From Massariosphaeria phaeospora (taxonomy: Eukaryota > Ascomycota > Dothideomycetes > Pleosporales): DNA of 64,000 nucleotides. Below are positions 1 through 11,533 of this stretch, one piece after another. The first letter of the stretch is position 1. Each line of letters opens with the position of its first letter. The stretch lies in assembly GCA_011032825.1 (NCBI GenBank), contig JAADJZ010000004.1:496001-560000 (forward strand), read 5' to 3'. Made by a program: the position numbers and the translations under genes. Below the pieces are notes generated by a model. That model saw only the letters and a program-made list of their open reading frames with translations, did no database searches and was not told the DNA's origin.

Positions 1-343
1 GATGCTCAGGATTCAGCGTTGTCCAAATTGCCGGCTCGCCATGGTTCGAGATCCTGGCGGCAGTGTCAGTCAGTTTCAGCGACTGGTGATCTGTACAAGT
101 TGTTCTGGACAATGCCCTGCGTGGTGGATACGAGGGGGTGTTGTAGCGATGAACTCATCCTCTTGGACTGGGGCTGGAATCGCATGTTCCGCCAGCTCGG
201 TACAAGGGCTAGCTTGGATTTATTACGTCTACCGACTCGCTCACTGTCTATAAGACCAGGGCAAAAGTTGAGGTATTCGCACCACTGACGGAAAGGAACA
301 TGCAGACACGGATCTGATCAACAGTATGTAGACACCATACCTA

Positions 344-2859
344 TCATCGCTTTCTCGTCTGCTCCAACTCCCCGTCGATATCCTTGATTTCGGCCTCAAG
401 CCATTCTCTAGCCTCTCGAGCTGACTCACTTTCCCCGACCGATTCGAGCAGCAACTGTTGCAGCTCTCGCCGCTGCTCTGCCACGCTCTCTTCAGTGATA
501 CTCTTGAGTTCTACTCCCTCAGCAATTAACCGGCGCTCTTGTTCCTCTAGCTCCTTTAGTTCTCGCTCCTGTTCCTTCCGCACCTTCCACTGATCCGCCC
601 CTTTTTCAGCAGTTTCATCTCATGATCCCTCTGCTTTCCATATATCCCAAACTCCTTTCTAAACGCGACCTTCTCCCGCCAGAACCGCGTCGCGTCCACC
701 GCAAGCCACCCTGCTGGCTCCGAACTGGAATTGTGGAGTCCCGGCGCGTGGACGCCGTAGCCCCCGCCGGTATATGCCAATCCATCCCCTACGCACGAAA
801 GTACCAGCTCGGCATACTTGGATTCCCTCCCACTTGTCGTGAAGCATATTGGGAACACGCGAAGACTATACCGGCCAGGGAACAACACCTGCAGGATATG
901 TCGCACTAGCTGGAGAAGAAAGCTGCTTGCGTGATTCGCTAGGTGGTTCCTGTGCTCTTTGATGTAGTTGAATGCATAGCCGAAGTAGTATGGTGCTTTG
1001 ACGAGCGGCACATCCGGCGGGTGCAAAGCCAATGCCTTGTCGAACACGTCGCAGAACAGCAAAACCTCCTTCGCTCGGCCGGGCATCCTCTCACTCTCTT
1101 GTCCAGTTTCGCCGTGTTTCCATAGAAACTTGTGACGGCCGGCTCTTAGGTCGTTCCTCTCGGCCTTGCCCTGGAAGGCGTTATCGATGGCCACCAGTCG
1201 GTCCAAGTACGGTTCATGTGGATATCGGCAGTATCGACGGAGCCAGGTAGTCGTCTGCTTCCACTGGATTGGCGTCGGTGAATGGCCTTGGTCGTTGACA
1301 AGCATGGCCGCATACACTACCGGGGCATCGAGGCTTGCCTGGGCCATCCATGGACTTTCCTCAGCATATAGCTTCTTGAGTAAGCCTTCATCCTCGTCTC
1401 CGGCGTGTGACTGTTCAACCGCGTACGCCATGTTCCCATCAATGAGTTCATGCATCACCGGCGAGGGGATGCTGAGCATGAAAAATATGCATATCTGCTT
1501 CCACTAGGGCTCAGTGATGCCGTGTGTGAAGGGATGCCCGTTTTGACGGGATTGCTGCCAGGCCAATGACAGCAAATGCGTGAACATACCATGACTGTGC
1601 CAGATGCCATGGTAGTCATGTCTCTCTTCGACATGATTAGAGCCCATACCCTGTCCCTGTGGCACTTGGCCAGAGTAACTGAAGTTGCTCACGACTCGCT
1701 CCATCCCAGCAGCAGCCTCATTAGACCACCGCATGCTAGCATCCGGGACTTGATCCCGAACACTGGCATTGGCCGAGAGGGCAACTGCATCATCAGCACC
1801 CAGAACATTCAGGCCTGCACCCGAACGATCACCTACTTGACTAGATTGAGCAATCAGGCCTACACCCGAATGAACATCTCCCTGACTAGATTGGGCATCC
1901 AGGTCTGCACCTGAACGAATGCTCCCTTGGTTAGCTTGAGCATCCGGGACTGCACCCGAATGAACACTCCCGTGGCGAGATCGGGCATTCAGGTCTGCAC
2001 CTGAACGAATGCCCCCTTGGTTAGATTGAGCGTCCGGGCCTGCGCCCGAACGAAAATCACCCCTCTGACTAGATCGAACAATCAGATAAGGATTTCTAAG
2101 CCTAAGATGAACACTCGGGTCTGCACCTGAGCGAGCACCAGCTTTCCGACTAGATTGAGCGCTCAGGCCTACACCTGAACGAACACCACTCATTCGACGA
2201 GATTGAGCATTCAGGTCTGCACCTGAACGAAGCTCGCCCCCCTGACTACGTGTAGGATTAACATCCAGGCCTATACCTGAACGAGTACCACCTCCGTCAT
2301 AGGGTAGAGCACCACTCATCATGTATGGTCCTCCAGTATTCAGGTCTACACCTGAACCACTGTGACTTGCCTGCGTAGGTTGAGCATCCAGGTCTGCACC
2401 TGGACGAACACCACTCATATACGGGCTTCCAGAGCGAAGTTGAGCACTCAAGCCTGCACTTGAGCGAACAACGTTCGCATCTGGACTACTCCTCGCCACT
2501 CTAGCATTGTGGCTCCGATGCGAGCTCTGCAACGAGCTCTGCCCAGCGCCCCCCAGTGTACGCCGCTTAGGCGATCTGGGCTGAGTCTCCGGCACGTCTT
2601 CTCCGGCATCCAGCTCTTCGACTTTGGTCGCAAGGACCTCGAGCCGGCTGTCGTTCAGCGTTAACAGATGATGACTGTGGGGATCACATTGGCACATACT
2701 CAACCTCCTGCTCGTCTCCGCCGCGTCGCTGTTCAGCCGTAACACCTTCAGCGTTAGGTACCATGGTTTCTCGTGGGGCGAGTGGATGTGAGAAGAGACA
2801 GTCGCTTGACCGAGCGAAAACTTTTGAGGTGGTCGTGGCCGCGGCCGCAGCTTCCCCAT
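344..2859 (-). pseudogene. Degenerate gene with 15-residue repeats and a C-terminal coiled coil
   Basis: I do not recognise the family. Read 3'->5' from an ATG at 2859, one frame runs to an in-frame TAG at 1504-1506 and continues in the same frame from 1503 to 556. A second, shifted frame (583-344) then carries a Glu/Arg/Gln-rich coiled coil ending at 344. The first part has about 13 imperfect units with a core like RSGADLNAQS (roughly 1800-2480). The middle part (1479-600) is a globular stretch. The shift sits at an A5G4 homopolymer near 595-605; one extra base there would join the two frames. TAG for CAG is a C-to-T change in a CpA context. So it looks like one gene of about 840 residues broken by one nonsense and one frameshift change. 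Two separate genes, an unrecognised short intron around the TAG, or base-call errors are alternatives. The 5' end is also unsure, because another frame is open over 2684-2878. Confidence 0.5.
1800..2480 (-). repeat. Imperfect ~45 bp tandem repeats (RSGADLNAQS-type units)
   Basis: About 13 degenerate units of roughly 15 codons encode variants of R/H-S-G-A/V-D/G-L-N/D-A-Q-S followed by a short Gln/Gly-rich linker. Units differ in length and sequence, so this is an old intragenic repeat and not a recent expansion. Confidence 0.7.
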
Positions 2860-3087
2860 TCTCACCGACCCCTGTCACTTTCCTTCACAGTCACGTAGGC
2901 AGCCAGGTGATAGGAACGGCCTGTAAGCCTAGAATGCTAGGAGGTTCCAGCACTACTCCAGGAGGATCGATTTTGTCTTTGAAAAGCCCCATCGTAACTG
3001 GCACACGGGGTATCGTTCAGGTCGCTGATATCGACAACAGGTGCGTGCTCTGTAAGGACGAATGCCGCCAATGCCAATGACGACATT

Positions 3088-3298
3088 CCCCTGGCAGAAT
3101 TTTATTGCCGATAAAGACAGACGTTAGGCCATCCTCTTGGCAGTATAGGAGTTTTTAGGAGTATATAGATAGTGTACCTGCATCTTCACAAGGCCCTGCT
3201 GTATCTACTAGACTAGGTAATGTGTAAGTAGGGCTTTCTGGGATAGAGGGGGAGGATGCGCCTAGGTGTGCATCGGAAACTCGGAGTTAGGCCAGGGG
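3088..3298 (+). mobile_element. MITE-like element, family 1, copy 1
   Basis: A 211 bp non-coding element that starts CCCCTGGCAGAATTTTATTG and ends with GTTAGGCCAGGGG, giving imperfect terminal inverted repeats. The interior (CATCCTCTTGGCAGTATAGG ... AAGGCCCTGCTGTATCTACT) recurs at about 5092-5250, 6705-6859 and, inverted, 40052-40264. No clear target-site duplication was seen. It lies just upstream of the helicase gene. Confidence 0.7.
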
Positions 3299-3480
3299 TC
3301 AGTGCTTCGGCCCAATGACCCGAGCGTTCTTATCGATAACCACGGTCCGATGATCCGCCGACTAGTGCGTGTCCTGCAAAATTCTAGGACACCACCTGCT
3401 TCATCAAAGACCGTCCACCGTAGTGCGCTCTTCCTAACACGTAGCCTCTCGTGGACACCAGCCGGGCAGACTACTTCGCT

Positions 3481-5056
3481 ATGACACAAGAAAAAAACTC
3501 CGAACACCAGATCGGGTCAAGAAAGCGAAGAAAACTATCACCACCAGAGCCAGCAGAATCACGAGCTTATGCAACGCCGGAGGCGCCTATTCTTTCGAGA
3601 ATCAAAGCCAAGAAGACGGAACTGGCACCCCATAGGAGCCCTATAACAGATCTGAGTCCAGCGTCTACAAATGAAGCCAATTTTGCATCACTCAACGTTG
3701 CACCATGGCTGACTAGGGCTCTTTCCTCCATGGAGATCAAGCGGCCGACCGGTATTCAGAAAGCCTGTATACCCGAGATTCTGAAAGGGAGAGACTGGTA
3801 TGTGGACTATTTTGAAATTTGATGAGGTGAGCTTACATAAAACAGCATCGGCGGCTCACGGACAGGCACGGGCAAAACAGTAGCATTTACCGTGCCGATT
3901 TTGATGAAGTGGGCCGAAGACCCTATGGGCATATTTGCGCTTATCCTCACGCCAACTAGGTATGTATTATTCGACTGGATTTCGCACATGCTAATATTAC
4001 AGGGAACTTGCCATCCAGATCTTCGAGCAGGTCAAGGCTATCTCTGCCCCAGTGTCGTTGAAACCAATCTTGATCACGGGTGGCGCAGACCAGCAGCAAC
4101 AAGCCATTGACCTGGCCTCTAGGCCGCATATCGTGATCGCCACCCCAGGACGCCTAGCAGAGCACATCAGAACCTCAGGCGAAGATACTATCGCCGGACT
4201 GCGAAGAGTGCGTTTTGTAGTCCTCGATGAAGCCGACCGTCTCCTTGCTCCTGGGAAAGGCTCTATGCTGCCAGATCTCGAAACGTGTCTCTCGGTTCTA
4301 CCTCCACCAACGAAAAGACAGACACTCCTCTTTACGGCAACGGTAACCCCAGAAGTTATGGCCTTGAGAGAGCAGCCACGTCCTGGCCGACCCCCTATCT
4401 TTGTGTGCGAAGTCGACACCGAGGATTTGGCCATTCCGCCAAAGCTGCAGCAGACGTACATCCAAGCACCTGTAACGCATAAAGAATGCTATCTTCATGT
4501 TCTGCTTGGAACGCCAGTCAATGTGGAGAAGTCTACCATCATCTTCTGTAACCGAACAGATACGGCGACGCTTCTTGAGTACCTTCTCCGATCCCTGGGC
4601 CATCGCGTTACTGCCCTGCACTCTGGCCTCAAACAGTCTGACCGAGTGGCTAACCTCGCCCGTTTCCGCGCGCAGGCCGCTCGTGTGCTGGTCGCTACTG
4701 ATGTAGCAGCGCGAGGTCTGGATATTCCAGAGGTCAAGCTTGTCATCAATTACGACATCCCACGCGACCCAGATGATTACATTCACCGAGTCGGTCGAAC
4801 AGCCCGTGCCGGCAGAATAGGCCATAGCGTTACGCTTGTAGGGCAGCGCGACGTGGATCTCGTATACGCTATCGAGGAAAGAGTTGGGAAGAAAATGGAT
4901 GACTACGAAGAAGAGGACGTTAGTATCGAAGGCAGGGTGATTCGCGATGCTCTCAAGCCAGTGACAGAGAAGAAACGGGAGGCGATGTTGCAAATCCAGG
5001 AGGGGAAGGATGTTTTGGGCAAGAGGAAGAAAGGCATGCAAAAGAAGCGGTCCTAG
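3481..5056 (+). CDS. DBP8: ATP-dependent DEAD-box RNA helicase, Dbp8 type
   Basis: The best match from memory is Dbp8, a nucleolar helicase of 40S ribosome biogenesis. Three exons: 3481-3797, 3846-3959 and 4003-5056 (495 codons, 494 aa), with introns of 48 and 43 bp that use GTATGT donors. The first ATG in frame is 3481. Exon 1 has a basic N-terminal tail ([10 protein letters not shown]) and the Q-motif region ([14 protein letters not shown]). Joining exons 1 and 2 gives motif [11 protein letters not shown]; exons 2 and 3 join at LTPTRELA. Exon 3 holds DEAD (VLDEADRLL), SAT-type (FTATVTPEV), the helicase C region ([12 protein letters not shown]) and [11 protein letters not shown]. The C-terminal tail is Lys-rich. 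[10 protein letters not shown] after DEAD supports Dbp8 over other DEAD proteins. Family-1 elements lie on both sides. Confidence 0.93.
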
Positions 5057-5091
5057 TGGACAACACGCGAATGGATGGTTACCGAGAGGTC

Positions 5092-5250
5092 GCCCACTGC
5101 ATTATGTCCACAGCTTCGCTAATATCGAAGACTTCAGGCGATCCTCTTGACAGCGTATTAGATTTCAGCAGTAGGTAGATAGTCTACCTGTATCTTTACA
5201 AAGCCCTGGTGTATCCAGCATACTGGGTATTGTGGGACTGCCCGATCCTA
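5092..5250 (+). mobile_element. MITE-like element, family 1, copy 2 (eroded ends)
   Basis: The core from GGCGATCCTCTTGACAGC through CTTTACAAAGCCCTGGTGTA to GGGTATTGTGG aligns with copy 1 in the same orientation. Both terminal repeats are degraded, so the limits are approximate. It occupies the space between the 3' ends of the helicase gene and the minus-strand gene at 5367-6438. Confidence 0.55.
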
Positions 5251-5366
5251 TGACACACACGCCGCCTACAATAGAGCGATCCATCCGTGCCTTACCATGA
5301 CGCTAGGAATGAGAGAAGCCTTCGGCCGCAACGTTCAGCCTAGTGATGTCGGCCGGAACCCGGTTA

Positions 5367-6438
5367 CTACCACCAGCTCATCCAGCCCTTGCGAGCCGAC
5401 TTGGAGTCTTCCACCTTGTAGACGTAGCCGTCGTTCGCCGCACCATGCAGTTTCGCCTCCTGGAACATATCCTCGTCACCGTGGGAGCCATCATCGACAT
5501 GCTCGATAAAGCCCCAGGCCTCGTCGTCGATGTGAGAGTCTTCGGATCGCGGCATCTTGTATTTCGCAGGTGTGACAGGAATGTCTTCCATATCGGGAAC
5601 GCTGCTTGCAGTATCGCCTTGAACGGCAGCTTCGTCGGTAGAGGCCGATTCTGATGCAACGTCGGGTGATGCAGAGGTGTAGTACTTCTTCTTGTCATCA
5701 GGAATCTCGCTGTTGACATATTAGCAGGATACTTTTCACAATGACACCAGCACTCACAAGTCAAGACCAGCATCCCGCTTCAGACGCCGCTCCTGCAACT
5801 CCGCCGCATGGTCGATGAACCCACCCTTCGGCGCCGTCATCCCGAACTGCGCCTTGGTATCAACGTTGCGAGCATGAATGTACGGCGCACCCGCGTCATT
5901 CAGCGCCCACCGAACCTTGAAGTCCCCCACCGCGTCCTCGCCGAACTTCTTGACGACATGCACATACACGATAGCCTGTCACACACATTAGCGCTTTGGA
6001 CAATCTTGCCAGGGGCATCACCGAAGGGATGGGTACGGTTGTACTTACAAGAGTTTGCAAGATCTTGCGGTAGCCCGGCTCCTTGGCATCCAGCAAGCCG
6101 TCCGCGTCAAACAGATGCTGCTCGAACACCACGGCGTGGTACTTGGCCTGGTTGGCGCTGCGGCACAGTTGCTTCCACCAGATGTCCTGGACGTGGGTGC
6201 GGGCTCGGGCGCGGAGTTCGGGGTTTGCGGCGAGCTCGGCGACGTAGTTGGGTTGCTGAGCTGCAGGGGCAGGAGAGCCAGAGCCAGCGCCAGAGCCAGA
6301 GCCAGAGCCGGGAGTCTTCGTGCCGCGGTACGGAATGTGTTCCTGCTGGTTGTTGCGCCACTCTTCTTCCGTGCCGGGCTTACCGTAGCTGGACATTTTG
6401 CGAATGGTTGTGTTTTTACGCGGGTTGAAAAGGGACAT
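5367..6438 (-). CDS. Conserved fungal protein of unknown function (316 aa)
   Basis: I do not recognise this protein by name. Three exons on the minus strand: 6438-6049, 5975-5758 and 5709-5367 (951 nt, 316 aa). Introns of 73 bp (GTAAGT..CAG) and 48 bp (GTGAGT..CAG) each carry a CTAAT branch site, and the phases join cleanly. Residues about 40-60 are a low-complexity Gly/Ser/Ala/Pro linker (GSGSGSGAGSGS). Next comes a compact helical region (DIWWKQLCRSANQAKYHAVV, then YRKILQTL/AIVYVHVVKKFGEDA). The second exon ends in an Arg/Lys-rich segment (ELQERRLKRDAGLDF). The C-terminal 110 residues are acidic. No signal peptide or membrane span. The ATG at 6396 (MSSYGKPG) is a possible alternative start. 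Confidence 0.8.
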
Positions 6439-6704
6439 CGGTGGTGGTGGTGGTGTTCGAGGGGTGTCGGTCGAGGGTGTCTGTCGTGCTTGAGGAGGGC
6501 AGAGGAGTGCGTTAAGTATTTGGCGGTGCTTGTCTGCGCTGCTGAGCGAGCCACGTGTGGTGGGTGAACGAGTGACGGACGGTGTTTAGACAGTGACGGA
6601 CGCGTGGACAGGTTGGCCAAACAACACATCCATAGGCTCTGGGTTTCCCATGATAGCAGCCTCGTGTGCTGGAAAGGGGCTGCGGAGTTCCGGCACCGCA
6701 CTGG

Positions 6705-6859
6705 GCGGAAATGTTTGGCGACATGGAATACTTTAGGCGTTCTTCTTGATAGCCTAGGAGGTTCTAGCAACAAGTAGATAGTCTATGTAGGGTTTGTACA
6801 GGTCAGAGGATAGACTTATGGCACGTAGGTGCATATCAGAAACGAATTATGCCAGGGGG
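6705..6859 (+). mobile_element. MITE-like element, family 1, copy 3
   Basis: Same orientation as copies 1 and 2. The core (GGCGTTCTTCTTGATAGCC ... AAGTAGATAGTCTATGTAGG) is diverged, but the right end CAGAAACGAATTATGCCAGG is the best preserved terminal repeat of the family. It is nearly the reverse complement of the left end of the inverted copy at 40 kb. The left end is unclear. Confidence 0.6.
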
Positions 6860-7030
6860 AGCCGGGGAAACATTGCATCACGTTGGCGCCAAAATCACTA
6901 GGTCTTTCAAAATATAAGGTACGCATCTATTCTCCATTTGTCTACCTGTTTGGTCAAGAACTCGCTACTATGGATATCAAGCTTCAACATTAAATCCCCC
7001 TCCGTCCGCAGCCACATCCGCCACGAATTT

Positions 7031-8089
7031 TCAACACCGTTCCACCAATTCCCAATCCTCTTCCACACCCACCGTCTCGCGCGTATAGTCTTTCACTGAA
7101 ATACAACCGCAGGCCTCAGACAGCTCAAAACCAGTATGCAGATACTCCGGCGTCTCAACAAAGTCGCCGTCAACCTCTTCGAGGTCCGTACAACCGGTGT
7201 CGATGACCAGCCGCCAAACCTTCTTCCTCCGGTCGCCAATCCACAAGGGCTTCATATCGGTCAGCTGTCCCGGATTGTTCTGCATGCAATGAAAGAGCGT
7301 AGCCTGCGCCGCTTGATCAGCCTCTGTTACATGCGCCGAGCGATCCAGAAGACTTACCAGTGCTTGATTAAGCGCCATCTGCCACTGCGAGTTCCGCTGC
7401 GTCGGCACGATCTGGAACGGTTTGCAAATGCCCTGGGAGACCAGCGCTCGTCGGGCTTTGCCGCCCATCGACCGGGCGAATTGCCATTCCGTTACCTGCG
7501 CGTTGATATCCTCCGAGTGCGACTGCGGCGGATTGCGCTCCATAAACCCTTGGATGGCATCGCCCAGCGAATCCATCGCTTTGCCGATCTGGTGCGAGTT
7601 CGGGAGTGAGACCGAGGGGAGGAGGTCGACGACTTTGTTTCCTAGCTCCACCGCATCGTGGCCTTCAAACGCGCGGTTTAGACGGTCGCCGACCTCATAC
7701 GAAGCGCGATCTTTCAGATCTTCCAGCTTGCCTTTTAGTGTCCCCCAGTCGAGCGACCTGGCTCGCCGGTGTGCCGAGTGCGCAAAATCGGTCGCGGTTT
7801 TTGTGGGAGATTTTATCGCCCAGACGACGTCGTTGAGTATGGTGCCGTTTGTTTCCGAAGGTATCATGTCAATGCGAGGCGGGAAGCTGACTGTCGTGGC
7901 GTCGTCATCGGTGAATACGGGCGTCTCGTCGCTGAAGCTGAGAGACGTTTCCGCCGATGTGACGGACTCAGCTGGCGTGGAGGGGTTTGTCGTGCAAACG
8001 GACCTCGGGGGAGTGAATGGAGATGTTGCTGGCCTGGACGAGGGCTCCGACAATGGCGTGATCGGCCGGGTAACAAGCGACGAAGGCAT
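7031..8089 (-). CDS. Conserved hypothetical protein, single exon (352 aa)
   Basis: An uninterrupted frame of 353 codons from an ATG at 8089. I do not recognise the family. The first ~70 residues are Ser/Thr/Pro-rich and probably disordered. Residues about 85-200 look helical and amphipathic (SLDWGTLKGKLEDLKDRASY, LNRAFEGHDAVELGNKVVDL). The C-terminal half is a globular region with several Trp and Cys (MKPLWIGDRRKKVWRLVIDT, EACGCISVKDYTRE) that ends in EEDWELVERC. No signal peptide or membrane span. Its length and the lack of overlap with better frames support it being coding. Confidence 0.72.
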   Translation of the reverse strand: MPSSLVTRPITPLSEPSSRPATSPFTPPRSVCTTNPSTPAESVTSAETSLSFSDETPVFTDDDATTVSFPPRIDMIPSETNGTILNDVVWAIKSPTKTATDFAHSAHRRARSLDWGTLKGKLEDLKDRASYEVGDRLNRAFEGHDAVELGNKVVDLLPSVSLPNSHQIGKAMDSLGDAIQGFMERNPPQSHSEDINAQVTEWQFARSMGGKARRALVSQGICKPFQIVPTQRNSQWQMALNQALVSLLDRSAHVTEADQAAQATLFHCMQNNPGQLTDMKPLWIGDRRKKVWRLVIDTGCTDLEEVDGDFVETPEYLHTGFELSEACGCISVKDYTRETVGVEEDWELVERC

Positions 8090-10710
8090 CGCGTTTTGGT
8101 GAGATAGTACAGGTGGTAAAGGTAAGAGAGGTGCTGTGATACGCGACCGGAGGTGTTGCGGTGAGTGAGTGGAGTTCTGTTTGTCCGTTTGTTCGGAAGG
8201 AGGAATTTGATATAAGCGTGATTACGTCTGGGTACCGCGGCAACTAGCGAAAGTAGTAGAAGTGGTGGTTCGTTTGAGTGAAAGTGAAAGTGAGAGTGAA
8301 TGGTGGTGGATATAGTGTGACTGCATTGTGAAGGACGGAGGTTGGCACTGTACACATACAATGACGCCTGTATACACAATACGTGCAAAACGCCCGAGAA
8401 GTTGTTTAAACAGTGTTGCCAACATTGTGTGGCGGTGGGGGACTTGAGAAGTGAAGAGAAGGAAAGCGGTGAGCGAAATTCAAAGTGAGAAGCAACGGGG
8501 TTCTGTCTGCGAGAGCAAAGCGGTCGGAGTAGAAACCAACTGAGGACAGCAGGTTGTCGTATTTGACTCGTTCATAGCAGACGTCCGCTACAGTGTGCAT
8601 TCGGTCGTCAAATGTTCTCGTCTCGCAACTCGTAGGAGTAGTTCGACCGTGGTTTTGGTAATACTGCTGCCTAATCACTGCTGGATCCTCTCACGGCTTT
8701 CGGCTTCCATAACCCTCTTTATAAAAACGGAAATCCTACCACGTGAAAGCAACTAATGACATAATCATCAGAACCGAACTGAAGGCTGTTCGTGACTGAA
8801 CATGTGTCCGGTATAGTGGCGTGAGAGGCTCAGTGCCTGACATTGGGATAGAACTGTGAGATGGGCCGCTCTCTCGCAGATAACTGTCTTTTGGAGTCGT
8901 TTAGATGGAGGTACGGAGGTAGGTATGGTTCTATTATCGTTTGCGGTGTTTAGTCGTTATAGATGCTTGGCATCGCCCTTGATTCTCGAAACCATGCGGT
9001 TTATGAGGAGATTCGTCTGATCAATAGCGAGTCTAGCGGTTTATACTTTATGCAAGCTTTCTTGAATGTCGCTCGAATAGCTAATGGAAACACTTGTTGA
9101 GCTACACAGTCCCATTCATTCCGCCGGTGGAGTACCAAATGGAACGAGGATAGATATCAGTTCCCGTCCTCAGTCTCTCGGTAGCCGGGAAGAAGGTAAA
9201 AGGTATAGCACTGGCACGAGCATCATGGCGGAGCACGCTGTAGGACGGAGTTGTAAATTATCGAGGTCCAGTCGATAAGTTGTCCATAGCCCATGAAAAC
9301 CCCTCTTGAACATCTAACTAGCTGTCACAGTCCCCGTATTCGAAGCGAAGTAGAGTTGATGTAACTTTTTTGTGCACTGCATGTTGAGGTTGTGATGGCA
9401 AGTCTGCCTCAGACCACTTCGTACATAGCCGCAGATGTGAACAATGCAAATCGCATTATCATTTATGAAGTTCTTGCACAATCCATACTGCTGCACCCTG
9501 ATGTTACGTGCCCCGCCGCCAGGGCATGGGAGACTTTACCCTAGAGTAAAATGAGGCGGAAGCATTGATTGTTGAATCGATTGCTGAATTGATCGCCGAT
9601 ATGCCACGCCCAGCCTCCCAGGCCATCCACGATCTAGACGAAAATCTAGACGAAGCGGTCAATGAGCGACGTTGGAGCTGAGTGCAGCGGTGAAGGGACA
9701 GTCGTATGCCTGTGACCCCACGCCTTAGGTGTCATAGCGCGTTTCTGACGAGTCGAGATCTCTGTCCAGGACACATGGTAGACCAAGAAATGGCTCTCGC
9801 TTTGCGAACCCTTGCAGCTAGGATGATTCACCGCTCGTCGCAGCGACGGTCCACGGTTGAAGCTGATCTCTGACAAGGTATCTGATCTTGGCATCGTACG
9901 AGTACGAATACCCTAGAGCAATTGTTTCGCATAAGGCGGCAGATAGGCAGGCCGGAGTGTGATGTGATGGAATCCTGATCGGGCCGGGTCGAGCGTGGCC
10001 TTTGCAAACACTCGGAAGTCCGTAGGTTCCGCGGATTGTCGCCCGCAGACCTATGCAAGCGGGATTTTTCGAACAACGGAACTACTGATAGAGGAATCCC
10101 ATCTTATGTCGATCAGTAGCCGTAGCAAGAATGGTTGTAAAGCTGTGCGGCGGTGATTGGCAAATACAAAAAGTACGTGGCGAGATGTGAACGTGAACAG
10201 TGCTGGTAAGCCGGAGGATGATAGCCTTAGCTATGCCGATCTCGGCACATTTTCCTGTGGTAATCCTGCTAAAGAATAGTAATGCAAAGTGAAATGAGGG
10301 AAATCTTCGACAGACGTCCGATGGATACTGAATGCAGTAGTGCCAGTTGCTTCCACTTCTGCCAGATCACAAACTTCTTGCGATGCCTTTGAGAATTTGG
10401 CCACGCGTCCTAAGTCGAGGCCCAATCCACCCGGCGCGCTTCCCCCGATTTCGACAGCAACCCTGTCGTTGCTCGGCTTTTGGCAGCTACCAAACGCCAA
10501 CAAAGTACAGTCGCCTTAACGTAAAGCCTCCTCTTCTCAGCGCATTGAGTTGGACCGAAAGTTCTTCCCACTGCTCCGGTTCCAGAAACTGTTTCGGACT
10601 CGGGGGGGGGGGGGGGGCATACGCACAAAGGTGGGTTGGTGTGTGTCTTGGTTCGAAAGGTGAAGCCGGATTCCTTTCATGTAAAATTTGTTCGAGATAA
10701 AATCGTCCGC
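8090..10710. other. Gene-poor interval
   Basis: About 2.6 kb with only short frames (90 codons or less) that show no recognisable domain and no convincing splice pattern. The part next to 8089 is the promoter side of the minus-strand gene and carries GAAAGTGAAAGTGAGAGTGA. A 16-base G run lies at 10602-10617. Confidence 0.5.
10602..10617 (+). repeat. 16-base guanine run
   Basis: An uninterrupted run of 16 G just downstream of the MED10 3' end. Long G tracts like this are rare outside simple repeats and are also prone to assembly error. Confidence 0.9.
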
Positions 10711-11260
10711 TTAATCAAGGACTGGAATGTTGAGGGTGCCACCGGTCGACTTTATAATGCTCACCATATCGCTCTTCAGTTCTGGTATCGCCGCGATTAT
10801 GTCTAGCGCAAGCTCTTGTTGCAGTATATTGTATGCCTGGCTTCGGCCTTTGAGCTTTTGGTTCATCCGCTGTGCAGTCTCGACAAATTCGCGGGTATAT
10901 ATATCTGGATTGCGGGATTGTTCAACGTAGGTCGTGACTTCCGGCGGTATGTCAATAGATACCCCAGGCGCGGTTGCCGAGAGCCGGACGAGGTTCTGGA
11001 CGAGCGACTGACTGAAACACAGCTCTGTCAGCGGAAGTCTATTGCAGGTTGTTGAAATTGATCATACATTTCGCGCTTCATGGCATTTTGAGTAGAGGTA
11101 CCTTGGTGATCAAAGGACTGCACCATGAGGTTGTAGAGGTTCTGGACGATATCCTTGAGCTGGGCTTCCACGGTATCTATCGCGGCTAAGGGCTGTTAGA
11201 TGGTTATGCGTCGCTACCCTTGGCTATGTAGGACTTACAGGGAATCTCAGGCGCCGCCAT
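10711..11260 (-). CDS. MED10: Mediator of RNA polymerase II transcription subunit 10
   Basis: MED10 (Nut2 in yeast) is a middle-module Mediator subunit that helps transmit activator signals to RNA polymerase II in the nucleus. Three exons: 11260-11239, 11185-11068 and 11011-10711 (441 nt, 146 aa). Introns of 53 bp (GTAAGT) and 56 bp (GTATGA) join in phase. The first exon encodes only MAAPEIP plus one base. Diagnostic stretches are IDTVEAQLKDIVQNLYNLMV near the N-terminus, then MKREIQSLVQNLVRLSATA, PPEVTTYVEQSRNPDIYTRE, and FVETAQRMNQKLKGRSQAY. RNPDIYTREFVE is the classic family signature. The length is normal for a fungal MED10. It is divergent from the PXA-domain gene, with 273 bp between start codons. 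Confidence 0.93.
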
Positions 11261-11533
11261 GGTGCCTGAAAAGAGTGCAGATGCAGAGCGGTTGTGGAGC
11301 AGAGTGGTAAATAGAGGCGGATTGTCTGTTGATGGAATATCTTGTCTGTCGGAACGCTGTGTCGGAACGAGCGCCAAGTCCCGGCTACACGTTTTGCCGA
11401 TCCCGCCTGGGCGCGCAGCGTGCGTCGTCATAACTTCACTTATCGACTACACCCGCCCTGCCATTCGGCCTCCATCACTACAACTCACCTGCGTGTTCTT
11501 GCAGATTCGGACGACGATGAACAGCTTCCGGTG
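11261..11533. promoter_or_regulatory. Bidirectional promoter between MED10 and the PXA gene
   Basis: Only 273 bp separate the two start codons, so both genes must share this region for core promoter and 5' leader. A five-codon upstream frame (ATG at 11517) ends in TGA at 11532-11534, overlapping the PXA start codon as TGATG. A possible leader-intron acceptor (TTCTTGCAG) precedes it. Confidence 0.7.
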
